Source: Leifsonia aquatica
GTDB lineage: Bacteria > Actinomycetota > Actinomycetes > Actinomycetales > Microbacteriaceae
Length of the DNA: 64,000 nt
Assembly: GCF_014190775.1 (NCBI RefSeq)
Contig: NZ_JACHVP010000004.1
Coordinates: 124,001 to 188,000, forward strand
Direction of reading: 5' to 3'
In this document: piece after piece, positions 1-11,737 of the stretch
How the letters are laid out: every line of letters begins with the position of its first letter
Numbering within the stretch: position 1 is the stretch's first letter
Position numbers and translations under genes: made by a program
Notes under the pieces: model-generated
What the model was told of the DNA's origin: nothing
The model's input: only the letters and a program-made list of their open reading frames with translations
Databases searched by the model: none

Positions 1-1
1 C

Positions 2-835
2 CGCAGCACGGACCAGCTGCGTCAGCTCGGCGACCTCACCATCCTCGGCTCCGTCGCCCAGGACCGGTCGATCACCGGCAACTTCGTCGCACTGGGGAGC
101 AGCGCGTACTCGCGGCGGGCGGAGGAGTTCCGTCAGCTGCGCACGAGCCTGCGGTTCCTGCAGACCGGCAAGGACCGCAAGGTGTTCGTGGTGACCTCGT
201 CCGTGCCCGGCGAGGGCAAGAGCGTGACCGCCGCCAACCTGGCCGCGGTACTGGCGGCCTCCGGTTCGTCGGTGTGCCTCGTCGAGGCGGACCTGCGGAG
301 GCCGTCGCTCGGCGCCTACCTCGACCTCGAGGACAGCGTGGGGCTGACCAGTGTGCTCGCGGGCGACGTCGGCGTCGACGACGCGATGCAGACCTGGGGG
401 TCCGACGGGCTGCGCGTGCTGCTCGCCGGCCAGATCCCGCCGAACCCGAGCGAGCTCCTCAGCTCGCTCGCGGCCGAAGAGCTCTTCGTCGTGCTGAGCG
501 ACCGCTTCGACACCGTGATCGTCGACTGCCCGCCACTGCTGCCCGTGACCGACGCCGCGATCATCGCCCGATACTTCGACGGCGCCATCATGGTCGTCGG
601 GTGCGGGACGGTCCAGGTGCGGGAGTTCCGCCGCTCGCTGGAGATGCTGGATGCGGCGGGCGTGCCGCTGCTCGGGGTCATCGCCAACCGCACGCCGGCG
701 GACGCCGAGTCGAAGTACCAGCGCGCCTACACCAGCACCGAGCGCTCGACGACTCCGGAGAGCGCACCGGAGCCCACCGGCGAGCCGGAGAGCCGCCTCC
801 GCCGGGAGCCCAGCGACGCCGATGCCCGACGCTGA
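2..835 (+). CDS. Exopolysaccharide tyrosine-protein kinase / chain-length determinant protein, C-terminal part (5' end outside window)
   Basis: The frame is open from the first bases of the window, so the gene starts upstream. What is present is the cytoplasmic BY-kinase (CpsD/Wzc) ATPase domain. It shows a Walker A motif (SSVPGEGKS), Walker A' (VEADLRRP) and Walker B (VIVDCPP), followed by a Ser/Thr/Glu/Pro-rich tail lacking the usual Tyr cluster (only one Tyr pair, in KYQRAYT). Proteins of this family autophosphorylate on tyrosine and control the export and length of exopolysaccharide at the membrane. The 3' end overlaps the phosphatase start by 14 nt, so the two are co-translated. The family call is firm; the polysaccharide is unknown. 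Confidence 0.88.
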   Translation, partial: RSTDQLRQLGDLTILGSVAQDRSITGNFVALGSSAYSRRAEEFRQLRTSLRFLQTGKDRKVFVVTSSVPGEGKSVTAANLAAVLAASGSSVCLVEADLRRPSLGAYLDLEDSVGLTSVLAGDVGVDDAMQTWGSDGLRVLLAGQIPPNPSELLSSLAAEELFVVLSDRFDTVIVDCPPLLPVTDAAIIARYFDGAIMVVGCGTVQVREFRRSLEMLDAAGVPLLGVIANRTPADAESKYQRAYTSTERSTTPESAPEPTGEPESRLRREPSDADARR

Positions 836-1430
836 CAGCGCGACGATCCTCGTCGTCTGCACCGGCAACATCTGCCGCTCCCCGTACCTGGAGTTCGTGC
901 TGCGCGAGGCGCTGGCGGAGGTCGGAGCAGACGACGTCGCCGTGCATTCGGCCGGGACCCGCGCCGTCGTCGGCAGCCCCATCGCCGACGAGATGGGCGA
1001 GCTGCTCGCCGGGGACGGCATCGATGCGGGCTCCTTCCGGGCCCGCCAGCTGACCCGCGACCTGATCGAGGGCGCCGACCTCGTCCTGACGGCCGACCGT
1101 GGTCACCGCAAGGACGTGCTGCAGCTCGATCCCCGTGCGCTGAACCGCACGTTCACCATCCGTCAGTTCGCCCGGCTCGTCCCGATCGCCGCCGGCCTCC
1201 CCGATCCGCGGCACCGAGCCGACGGCTCCGCCCGCGACCGTCTCGATCGCCTGATCGAGCGATGCAGCGCAGCCCGAGCGCACACCCCGCCGGTCGGGCA
1301 GGACGACGATGTGGCGGACCCGTGGGGTCTGACACAGGACGACTACGAGCGCGCCGCCGGGCAGCTCGGGCCGGCCGCCCGCGTGGTCGCCGACGCACTG
1401 AGGGCGCGCGCCGCCCGGCCTCAGCCGTAG
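822..1430 (+). CDS. Low-molecular-weight protein-tyrosine phosphatase
   Basis: 202 residues starting at an ATG inside the end of the kinase gene. The P-loop CTGNICRSP at residues 13-21 carries the catalytic Cys13 and Arg19 (CX5R). The general-acid Asp is probably in the DPWG motif near residue 166. It is longer than the usual 145-165 residues, with extra sequence between about 110 and 165. In EPS loci the LMW-PTP dephosphorylates the partner BY-kinase, and the 14-nt overlap with that gene supports the pairing (Wzb/Wzc-like). A GC-rich hairpin overlaps the stop codon. Confidence 0.9.
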   Translation: MPDADSATILVVCTGNICRSPYLEFVLREALAEVGADDVAVHSAGTRAVVGSPIADEMGELLAGDGIDAGSFRARQLTRDLIEGADLVLTADRGHRKDVLQLDPRALNRTFTIRQFARLVPIAAGLPDPRHRADGSARDRLDRLIERCSAARAHTPPVGQDDDVADPWGLTQDDYERAAGQLGPAARVVADALRARAARPQP

Positions 1431-1446
1431 CGACGCGCGCCCTCAG
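1398..1446. terminator. Bidirectional terminator hairpin at a convergent junction
   Basis: Perfect 13-bp inverted repeat, CTGAGGGCGCGCG (1398-1410) with CGCGCGCCCTCAG (1434-1446). The 23-nt loop contains the phosphatase stop codon. It lies between the phosphatase stop and the stop of the convergent GH71 gene at 1460. There is no clear T-run. Confidence 0.6.
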
Positions 1447-1459
1447 GTTCGCAGCGGGA

Positions 1460-3577
1460 CTACTTCTTCGTGAGCGTCACTCCGAAGTACTCCATGTCGT
1501 TCACGAGCGGCTTCGCCGTGACCGTGTAGGGCGAGGTACCGGCGAGCACCGTCTGGCCTCCCCGCACGATCGTCGCCGACACGGTCCCGGTGGTCAGCGG
1601 CACCGTGGTGGCGGTGACGCCGGCCGGCACGTCGACCGTCTTGACGGTGCTGCCGACGGTGATCTTGACCGTCGCCGGAGCGGTGAGCATCGTCAGCACC
1701 TCGACCGTGTTGCGCGGCGCGGTGCCCGTCCCGTCCAGGTTGGGCGTCTGCACCCGGCCGATCTGCGGCACCGCGGTGGTGAGCTGATCGCGATGCGTGA
1801 TGTACGCCGAGTCGGAGGTGATCTTCGGCGCGGACCCGGTCTTGAACTGCGCGAGGTAGTAGGCCGAGACATCCAGGAAGGTCACACCCTGGTTGTCCGA
1901 CGGCGCCACGTCCGTGTTCTCGCTGTAGTCGTTCCACGTGGCGATCTGGACGAAGTCCGCGCCGTCCGAGATGGCCTTGTTCCAGGAGGCCCGGAGGGTC
2001 TCGGTGTTGCCCGCTTCGGCGTACTTGCCACCGTTCGGGCGCGAGTCCTGGACCGCGACCGGCTGCATCCACTTGTCACCGAGCGCGTGCGCCCGGGCGG
2101 CGAGGTCCGGCGTGGCCTGGATGGTCGCCGCCGTTCGGGCGCCCCACTGGCTGAGGCCGTAGCTGATCGGCGAGAAGGCCGCCAGGTTGGCGTCGCTGGC
2201 GTTCTGCAGCACGGCGATGAACGCGACCGAGATGCCGTAGGTGTTCTTGAGATCACCGATGACGCTCGACCACCAGGCCGGCGACTTGTCCTCGGCGGCG
2301 AAGGAGCTCAGCACGTAGCGGCCGTCGCTCAGCTTGTAGGCCGACGAGTACGAGTACAGCTTGGCGAGGGAGGCGGCGATCGCCGCCGGCGACGCGTTGA
2401 CCGCGCCGGAGCTGGCGTCGACGTTCGGGACGACCGTGAAGCCGCGCTTCGCGTCGGCCGCGGCCTGCATGAGCCGGACGGTGGTGTCCCAGTTCTGGCC
2501 GGACCAGCTCATCACGTCGACCGTGAAGCCGTCGATGCCCGCGTCCGCGGCCTGGTCGACCTCGGTCCCGAGGTCGGTCGTGCGCCAGTCGCCCGAGAGC
2601 GGGGCGCGGCCGATGGGACGGTCGCGGAGCAGTCCGCCGTAGGCGGCGTGCTTGCCGCCCTCACCCTCGGGGTCGATGTAGTTGCGGGCGTAGTAGTCCG
2701 AGGCCGGCGATGCGTTGTCGATCGAGACCGGGTAGGGCGGGAAGTAGTGCGCGAAGACCTTCTTGGCGGAGCTGCCGGGAGCCGGGATGGCGAACGAGCC
2801 GCCGATGCCGGTGGCCGTGGGCGGGGTCACGACCGGGTCCTCGGTGGGGCTGGGCGCCGGGGTGGGCGTCGCGGTCGGCTTCGGCGCGCTGGTGGGCGTC
2901 TCGGTCGGCGTCGGCGTCGCGGTCGGCGTCGCCGTCGGAGTGGGGGCCGGTGTGGCCGCGTCCGCGTAGCGGATCGACAGCGTCGGCGAAGTGAAGGTCG
3001 TCCCGACGTAGCGCTGCGCGTAGCCGATCTCGAACGACGTCTCCGCCGCTCCGGCGACGATCGCCGACGGGTTCAGCGGGATGCTGACCGTCGTCCCGCG
3101 CACGGCCTTCGTGAGCGCCGTGTTCACGGGTGTGCTCCCGGAGGCCGGACGGTTCGCAGCCGTCAGCGTCGCCGCCTTCCAGGACGACGAGGTCGGGTAG
3201 ACCTGGAATCCGGCGGCGGTCGCGGCCGTCGACTGGACGCGCACGGTGAGGGTGGCGGAGCCGATCTTCTTCTTCGCGTCGAGGGTTCCGGTCGGGAAGG
3301 CCACGAACGCCCGGTCCGCGCTCGCGGTCGCGCTGAGGTACGGGTACTGGTTGTGCGGGGACGTCGGCTGCCGGGAGGTGATCCATGTCGACCGCGACGC
3401 GTTGAGCGACACGGACGGCGCGTCGGCGGCGGCGGTCGCCGCGCCGATCGGGATGGCCGCCGTGACCGCGAGGGCGGCGGCGGAGACCGCCACCACGGCG
3501 GTCATCAGCCGTCGCCGAAGGGTGGAAGAGGTCTGATGGCGGTTCTCGGAGAGGCGGTGCTTTCCGGGGAGGGTCAT
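1460..3577 (-). CDS. Secreted GH71 alpha-1,3-glucanase-like glycoside hydrolase
   Basis: 705 residues. A long twin-basic N-region and hydrophobic core (about residues 25-52) form an export signal. Residues about 55-200 form a beta-rich module resembling DNRLRE/CBM96-type domains. A low-complexity Thr-Pro linker follows (about 205-255). The catalytic part then starts at FAHYFPPYP and contains GIDGFTVDVMSW, VVPNVDASSG and ATWNDYSENTD, the pattern of GH71 mutanases. A C-terminal all-beta region of about 100 residues may be another binding module. The ATG at 3577 is chosen because upstream in-frame starts would bury the signal peptide. Its place beside EPS genes suggests trimming or turnover of an alpha-glucan-like polymer. 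The substrate is inferred. Confidence 0.8.
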   Translation of the reverse strand: MTLPGKHRLSENRHQTSSTLRRRLMTAVVAVSAAALAVTAAIPIGAATAAADAPSVSLNASRSTWITSRQPTSPHNQYPYLSATASADRAFVAFPTGTLDAKKKIGSATLTVRVQSTAATAAGFQVYPTSSSWKAATLTAANRPASGSTPVNTALTKAVRGTTVSIPLNPSAIVAGAAETSFEIGYAQRYVGTTFTSPTLSIRYADAATPAPTPTATPTATPTPTETPTSAPKPTATPTPAPSPTEDPVVTPPTATGIGGSFAIPAPGSSAKKVFAHYFPPYPVSIDNASPASDYYARNYIDPEGEGGKHAAYGGLLRDRPIGRAPLSGDWRTTDLGTEVDQAADAGIDGFTVDVMSWSGQNWDTTVRLMQAAADAKRGFTVVPNVDASSGAVNASPAAIAASLAKLYSYSSAYKLSDGRYVLSSFAAEDKSPAWWSSVIGDLKNTYGISVAFIAVLQNASDANLAAFSPISYGLSQWGARTAATIQATPDLAARAHALGDKWMQPVAVQDSRPNGGKYAEAGNTETLRASWNKAISDGADFVQIATWNDYSENTDVAPSDNQGVTFLDVSAYYLAQFKTGSAPKITSDSAYITHRDQLTTAVPQIGRVQTPNLDGTGTAPRNTVEVLTMLTAPATVKITVGSTVKTVDVPAGVTATTVPLTTGTVSATIVRGGQTVLAGTSPYTVTAKPLVNDMEYFGVTLTKK

Positions 3578-3711
3578 GTTCGGGTTCCAATGTGGGGTCG
3601 ATTGGCCGGTGCCCGCGCGGGGGACGCAGGCTCCGGGACCGGGTGCCTGGAGCATGGCAGGGGTGCTCACTGCTCGGCGACACCCAAAGGGGGGGTCTCG
3701 AATTGCAGACC

Positions 3712-3740
3712 AAGCTATGTCGGGAATCCGCCTGCGTCAA
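3712..3740 (-). promoter_or_regulatory. Promoter for the GH71 gene
   Basis: On the minus strand, a -35 TTGACG (complement of 3735-3740) and -10 TAGCTT (complement of 3712-3717) are separated by exactly 17 nt. The predicted leader to the ATG at 3577 is about 125-130 nt, long for this genome, and holds a GGGTG/CACCC stem. Confidence 0.55.
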
Positions 3741-3811
3741 ATCCCTGATCACGCCCCGATCCCCCGAACAGGGGTCGTGGCCAATGGCCCAGAGCTATCT
3801 ACACTCATTAC

Positions 3812-4210
3812 ATGAGATTTCTTCGACTTGCTTTCGCGGCGGCGCTGATCGCCGCGCTCGCGGGATGCACGTCGCAGCCCACGCCGAACGCGCAGGCGTG
3901 CCAAGGCTGGGAGAAGGCGAACAATGCCTGGGTCGCCGCCGAGGGATCCGACGCCACCTCCGCCGCCTCGATCGCCGCGCACCGCGCGTCCCTCCGCGAC
4001 AATCTCGCGAGCGCCGCGAGCACCGCATCGGGGGGCATCGCCACCGCGATGAAGCGGACACTGCAGGCCATGCCCGAGAACGCCCTCCACATCATCGAAC
4101 CCGGCTCGACCGCGCGACCCGAGTACACCGCCAACAGCACGCGCGTGGCAGAGGCCTGCGCGAAGGGCGGCGACCAGGTCGAGCTCCAGGCGCCTCCCGC
4201 CACTCCGTGA
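3812..4210 (+). CDS. Small secreted lipoprotein of unknown function
   Basis: 132 residues. Signal peptide with a lipobox LAGC (Cys19), so it is predicted to be lipid-anchored on the outer face of the membrane. The mature part is mostly helical, Ala-rich, with two further Cys (in QACQGW and AEACAKG) that could form a disulfide. No family was recognised. A -10-like TACACT (3800-3805) lies 6 nt before the ATG, which suggests a leaderless transcript. It lies between EPS-related genes; a role there is only positional inference. Confidence 0.8.
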   Translation: MRFLRLAFAAALIAALAGCTSQPTPNAQACQGWEKANNAWVAAEGSDATSAASIAAHRASLRDNLASAASTASGGIATAMKRTLQAMPENALHIIEPGSTARPEYTANSTRVAEACAKGGDQVELQAPPATP

Positions 4211-4453
4211 CGCAGGATGCCCCCCGAACGGGGTTCGCTCCGTTCTAAGAACTGATGTAACCTCATCTTTATGAACGGTTGAGGAACTCTCAGTTTATTC
4301 TCGGCCGTTCCGCACTCACTGCAACCCGAATGCACCCGTGCGAACGACGCGATCCTGTGCTGGCCGCATCGCGGTGCTCCCGCACGTTCGGGAACAGAAA
4401 CGACTGCACCGAGCGGCCCACGCACACGACACCGTCCGGGGGAGGACAAACCC
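4211..4453. other. Intergenic leader of the sugar-transferase operon
   Basis: 243 nt without a credible gene. Positions about 4240-4310 are distinctly AT-richer than the surroundings and are the likely promoter area; a TTGAGG and several TTTA/TAAC tracts are present but no pair fits well. The ribosome binding site GGAGGA at 4441-4446 sets the downstream ATG at 4454. Confidence 0.5.
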
Positions 4454-5974
4454 ATGACCGTCATCAAGCCCAGGATCGCGTTCGCCGATGCTCGACGGGC
4501 CCAGGTCCCGACAGCGTCGTCGGAGCGCACCTGGGCCCGCCGATACCGCCAGCACCTGATGCTCACCGACACGGCCATCGTCCTGGCCTCGACGATCGGT
4601 GCGATGTTCCTGCGCTTCGGCTTCGACGACACCGCGACCCCGGTGGCCGGCTTCCCCACCGACTACCTCACGCTCTCGCTCTTCATCGCCCTGACGTGGC
4701 TCGGGATGCTCTCCCTGTTCCACACCCGGGACCCGCGCGTCATCGGGGTCGGCCTCGGCGAGTACAAGCGGGTCGTCAACGCCACCGCACTCACGTTCGG
4801 GCTGCTCGCCATCCTGTTCCTCATCGCCAAGATCGACATCGCGCGCGGCTACTTCGTCGTGGCCCTCCCGGCCGGCATGGTGTGCGTGCTCACGTCGCGC
4901 TGGCTGTGGCGGCAATGGCTCACCCGCCAGCGGCTCCACGACCACTACCTGTCGCGCGCGCTCGTCGTCGGCGGCATCCGGGATGTCGACTACGTCGTGA
5001 AGCAGATCGACCAGGCGTCGGGCGCGGCCTACAAGGTCGTCGGCGTCTCCCTCGACACGGGCAAGCGCACCGGGGCCAAGAAAGAGGCGGCGCTCAGCGG
5101 CAGCATCGCCACCACGACGCGCGAGGTCCCCATCGTCTCGGACCTCGACGGCGTGGCCCAGGCGGCCTCCCGGCTCGGCGCGGACACGGTCATCGTCGCC
5201 GGGAGCGCCCTGGGCGGCGCCGAGTACGTACGCCGGCTCTCCTGGAAGCTGGAGGGCACCGCGACCGATCTCGTGCTCGCCTCGCCGCTCACCGACGTTG
5301 CCGGTCCGCGCATCCGGTTCCGCCCCGTCGAGGGGCTGCCGCTCATCCAGGTGGAGATCCCGCAGTTCGAGGGCGGCAAGCACCTGATGAAGCGTGCGTT
5401 CGACATCTGCTCGTCGGCATTCGGCCTCCTGCTGATCTCGCCCCTCCTTCTCATCATCGCCGCGCTCATCAAGCTGGACGACGGCGGCCCGGTCTTCTTC
5501 AGCCAGGAGCGCGTGGGGCGCCGCGGCGAGACGTTCCGGATGTACAAGTTCCGGTCGATGGTGGTGGATGCGGAGGCACGGCGGGCGGAGCTCGCCTCCC
5601 TCGACGAGGGCAACGGCGTGCTGTTCAAGATGAAGAACGACCCCCGCATCACCCGGCTCGGCGCGGTGCTGCGCAAGTTCTCGCTCGACGAGCTCCCGCA
5701 GCTGTTCAACGTGCTCCTCGGCGACATGAGCCTGGTCGGGCCTCGTCCGCCCCTGGAGTCGGAGGTCAAGGGGTACGCCAACCACGTGCACCGCCGCCTC
5801 TTCATCAAGCCCGGCCTGACCGGCATGTGGCAGGTCAACGGCCGCTCCGATCTCTCGTGGGACGAGAGCGTGCGCCTGGACCTCTACTACGTCGAGAACT
5901 GGTCGCTGCTCGGCGACCTCGTCATCATCTGGCGGACCATCCGCGTGATCGCCCACCCGGCGGGAGCGTACTGA
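4454..5974 (+). CDS. Polyprenyl-phosphate sugar-1-phosphate transferase (WbaP/WcaJ type)
   Basis: 506 residues. Four or five N-terminal membrane segments (about 30-160) precede a nucleotide-binding-like middle region starting at VVGGIRDVDYVV. The C-terminal bacterial sugar-transferase domain (about 310-506) has the typical hydrophobic hairpin, then GPVFFSQERVGR, MYKFRSM, LRKFSLDELPQLFNV and SLVGPRP. It should transfer a sugar-1-phosphate from a UDP-sugar to undecaprenyl phosphate, the first membrane step of exopolysaccharide or wall-polymer repeat-unit synthesis. A strong Shine-Dalgarno lies 7 nt before the ATG. The sugar cannot be told from sequence. Confidence 0.9.
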   Translation: MTVIKPRIAFADARRAQVPTASSERTWARRYRQHLMLTDTAIVLASTIGAMFLRFGFDDTATPVAGFPTDYLTLSLFIALTWLGMLSLFHTRDPRVIGVGLGEYKRVVNATALTFGLLAILFLIAKIDIARGYFVVALPAGMVCVLTSRWLWRQWLTRQRLHDHYLSRALVVGGIRDVDYVVKQIDQASGAAYKVVGVSLDTGKRTGAKKEAALSGSIATTTREVPIVSDLDGVAQAASRLGADTVIVAGSALGGAEYVRRLSWKLEGTATDLVLASPLTDVAGPRIRFRPVEGLPLIQVEIPQFEGGKHLMKRAFDICSSAFGLLLISPLLLIIAALIKLDDGGPVFFSQERVGRRGETFRMYKFRSMVVDAEARRAELASLDEGNGVLFKMKNDPRITRLGAVLRKFSLDELPQLFNVLLGDMSLVGPRPPLESEVKGYANHVHRRLFIKPGLTGMWQVNGRSDLSWDESVRLDLYYVENWSLLGDLVIIWRTIRVIAHPAGAY

Positions 5975-6012
5975 CCGTGGCCGCCGCAGCAGACCGGATG
6001 AACGGAGAGACC

Positions 6013-6435
6013 ATGCCACGACGAGTCGGGTACGCAGCGGGCGCCTTCGACCTGTTCCACATCGGGCACCTCAACATCCTGAAGCACGCCAAGAGCCAGT
6101 GCGATCATCTGATCGCGGGCGTGGTGTCCGACGAGATGCTGCGGCTGACGAAGGGCATCGACCCGGTCGTCCCGCTGGCGGAGCGGCTCGAGATCGTGCG
6201 GCACATCTCGTTCGTGGACGAGGTGCACGCCGAGACCGTCCCCGACAAGCTGGACACCTGGCGCGAACTCCACTTTGACGTGTTCTTCAAGGGCGACGAC
6301 TGGCGCGGGACCGCCAAGGGGCTCCGCCTCGAGCGCGAGTTCGCCGAGGTGGGGGTGGAGGTCGTCTACTTCCCGTATACCGTGTCGACGTCCTCGACCC
6401 AGCTGCGCGCCGCGCTCGCGGCCCTCACGGGCTGA
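6013..6435 (+). CDS. TagD-like cytidylyltransferase
   Basis: 140 residues with the nucleotidyltransferase signature FDLFHIGH near the N-terminus and a C-terminal STSSTQLR in place of the ISTTxI/R signature. The closest match by eye is glycerol-3-phosphate cytidylyltransferase, which makes CDP-glycerol for teichoic-acid-type polymers. The ATG at 6013 is preferred because GGAGAG (6004-6009) precedes it; in-frame GTG 5977 and ATG 5998 are alternatives. It lies 38 nt after the sugar transferase, presumably in one operon, tying that locus to a glycerol-phosphate-decorated wall polymer. Confidence 0.8.
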   Translation: MPRRVGYAAGAFDLFHIGHLNILKHAKSQCDHLIAGVVSDEMLRLTKGIDPVVPLAERLEIVRHISFVDEVHAETVPDKLDTWRELHFDVFFKGDDWRGTAKGLRLEREFAEVGVEVVYFPYTVSTSSTQLRAALAALTG

Positions 6436-6437
6436 GT

Positions 6438-6468
6438 CGCTCAGACCCGAACGCTCGGACCCGGACGC

Positions 6469-6475
<7 letters not shown>
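6438..6475. repeat. 14-bp tandem repeat at a convergent junction
   Basis: About 2.7 copies of the unit CGCTCRGACCCGRA begin at 6438, 6452 and 6466. They fill the gap between the cytidylyltransferase stop and the convergent amidohydrolase stop, whose stop codon is inside the third unit. Confidence 0.7.
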
Positions 6476-8636
<2,161 letters not shown>

Positions 8637-9521
8637 TCAGAGGCGCGACGCGGTCACCGCGAACGTGTCGCACGCCTGCGCGCCCTGCTGGTAGCCGGTG
8701 GTGAACCAGCGCTGCCGCTGCTCGGCCGAGCCGTGCGTCCAGCCCTCCGGGTCGACCCGGCCCGTGGAGGCCTCCTGGATGCGGTCGTCGCCGACCGCGG
8801 CCGCCGCGCTCAGCGCATCCTGGATCTGCGCCGTCGTGATCGGCTGCAGGAACGCGACGCCGTTCTCGTCGGTGGTCGTCGACGCGGCGGCCGCCCAGGA
8901 TCCCGCGAAGCAGTCGGCCTGTAGCTCGAGCCGGACACTGTCGGACGCCGCACCCGTCTGCCGGCTGGTGTGCTGCGCCATGATCCCGCCGATGTTCTGG
9001 ATGTGGTGCCCCCACTCGTGCGCCACGACGTACATCTCGGCGAGCGGTCCGCCGCTCGACCCGAACCGCGAGCGCAGCTCGTCGTAGAAGCCGGTGTCGA
9101 CGTAGATGGTCCGGTCGGAGGGGCAGTAGAACGGTCCCGTCGCGCTCGAGGCCGAACCGCATCCCGTGCTCGTCCCTCCGGTGAAGAGGATGAACTCGGG
9201 AGACGTGTACCGCCCGCCGAGCGCCGGCAGCTCCGTTGCCCAGTACGCCTCGAGCGACGCGGCCGCACCCTTCATCCGGCAGTCGACGCTGGCGTTGGCG
9301 TCCGCGCCGGTGGTGCACTCCTGCAAATCGGTGCCGGTGCCGATCTGCTCGGTGCCTGTGGTCCCGCCGCCCAGGAGGCCGCTGACATCCACCCCGAGCA
9401 GCTGCGCGATCAGGAAGATCGCGACCGCGCCGATCCCCACACCGCCCGCAGCGATCCCCGCGGTCCGCCCCCGGCGCTTGACCTTGCCCCCACTGATGTC
9501 CGCATCCGGATTGAACGTCAT
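8637..9521 (-). CDS. Neutral zinc metallopeptidase, YpfJ family
   Basis: 294 residues. A short cytoplasmic N-terminus is followed by one membrane segment (about 21-45), a Gly/Thr-rich spacer and an extracytoplasmic domain with HEWGHH (168-173). The nearby Glu in LELQADCFAG is the likely third zinc ligand. This order is that of the YpfJ/KPN_02809 metallopeptidase family, whose substrate is unknown. A -10-like TACCGT (complement of 9529-9534) is 7 nt before the ATG, suggesting leaderless transcription. Confidence 0.88.
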   Translation of the reverse strand: MTFNPDADISGGKVKRRGRTAGIAAGGVGIGAVAIFLIAQLLGVDVSGLLGGGTTGTEQIGTGTDLQECTTGADANASVDCRMKGAAASLEAYWATELPALGGRYTSPEFILFTGGTSTGCGSASSATGPFYCPSDRTIYVDTGFYDELRSRFGSSGGPLAEMYVVAHEWGHHIQNIGGIMAQHTSRQTGAASDSVRLELQADCFAGSWAAAASTTTDENGVAFLQPITTAQIQDALSAAAAVGDDRIQEASTGRVDPEGWTHGSAEQRQRWFTTGYQQGAQACDTFAVTASRL

Positions 9522-9611
9522 GCCGCACACGGTACCGCGGAGGGAGGCGGGCGGGTATCGGTCGATCCTTCGTCGCGCCGACCGCCTGCTCCTCCGCTCC
9601 GGGTGCAGACT

Positions 9612-9896
9612 GTGCGCGTGCAGTCGATCCGCGCCACCATCCGGCTCCTCCCCGGAGGCCGCCGCTCGCCCGTCAGCCTCGATCGCGGGTACCGCCCGCA
9701 TCTGGTGGTCGCGGACGGCGACCCTCTCGGTGTGGTGATTCGCGGCGTCAGCAGAGCTCGCCTGGAACCCGGCGGCGTCGAGGTCGAGGTTCTGGTCGAG
9801 CTCCCGTACGACATCGACTACGGCACGCTCGTGGCGGGCGCGACCTTCAGCCTCCTCGAGGGACCGAACGTGGTCGGGACGGGGATCGTCCTCTGA
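9612..9896 (+). CDS. Stand-alone EF-Tu domain-3-like small protein
   Basis: About 94 residues from GTG 9612 (or 92 from GTG 9618). The whole protein reads like the third, beta-barrel domain of EF-Tu: RATIRLLPGGRRSP near the start, then RGYRPHLVV (compare TGYRPQFY of EF-Tu), LPYDIDYGTLVAGATFSL and GTGIVL at the end (compare FAIREGGRTVGAG). There is no GTPase domain. It could be a small beta-barrel that borrowed the EF-Tu fold; function is unknown. It is divergent from the metallopeptidase gene. Confidence 0.65.
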   Translation: MRVQSIRATIRLLPGGRRSPVSLDRGYRPHLVVADGDPLGVVIRGVSRARLEPGGVEVEVLVELPYDIDYGTLVAGATFSLLEGPNVVGTGIVL

Positions 9897-9978
9897 CGTC
9901 GACCGTCGGAACGCTGACGATGCCCTCCCGTCAGGGCCCCTCGGATCCGGCATCCCCGCCGCACACCCCGCGGGCTAG

Positions 9979-11615
<1,637 letters not shown>

Positions 11616-11672
11616 CCGTTCACGGTATCCACGGGAGGCGGCGCGCGCACGGACCGACCCATCCAGATGACG

Positions 11673-11710
11673 CAACACGCCGCCTCTCCTGGTGGAGAGA
11701 CGGCGCGTTG
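11673..11710. terminator. Stem-loop terminator downstream of the acyl-CoA oxidase-like gene
   Basis: Inverted repeat of 17 positions per arm with two mismatches and a 4-nt loop (arms 11673-11689 and 11694-11710; core CCTCTCC/GGAGAGA). It begins 28 nt after the stop at 11738 (minus strand) and is also upstream of the DUF6226 gene. No T-run. Confidence 0.65.
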
Positions 11711-11737
11711 TGACGGCTCGTCGGCGCGGGGGCTGGG

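Noticed and set aside
1262-3748. Very long plus-strand reading frame (about 828 codons) opposite the GH71 gene
   Set aside because: Composition is Arg/Gly/Ala-rich without any domain, and it is the antisense shadow of a gene with signal peptide, linker and catalytic motifs. Such shadows occur across the whole window because of the high GC.
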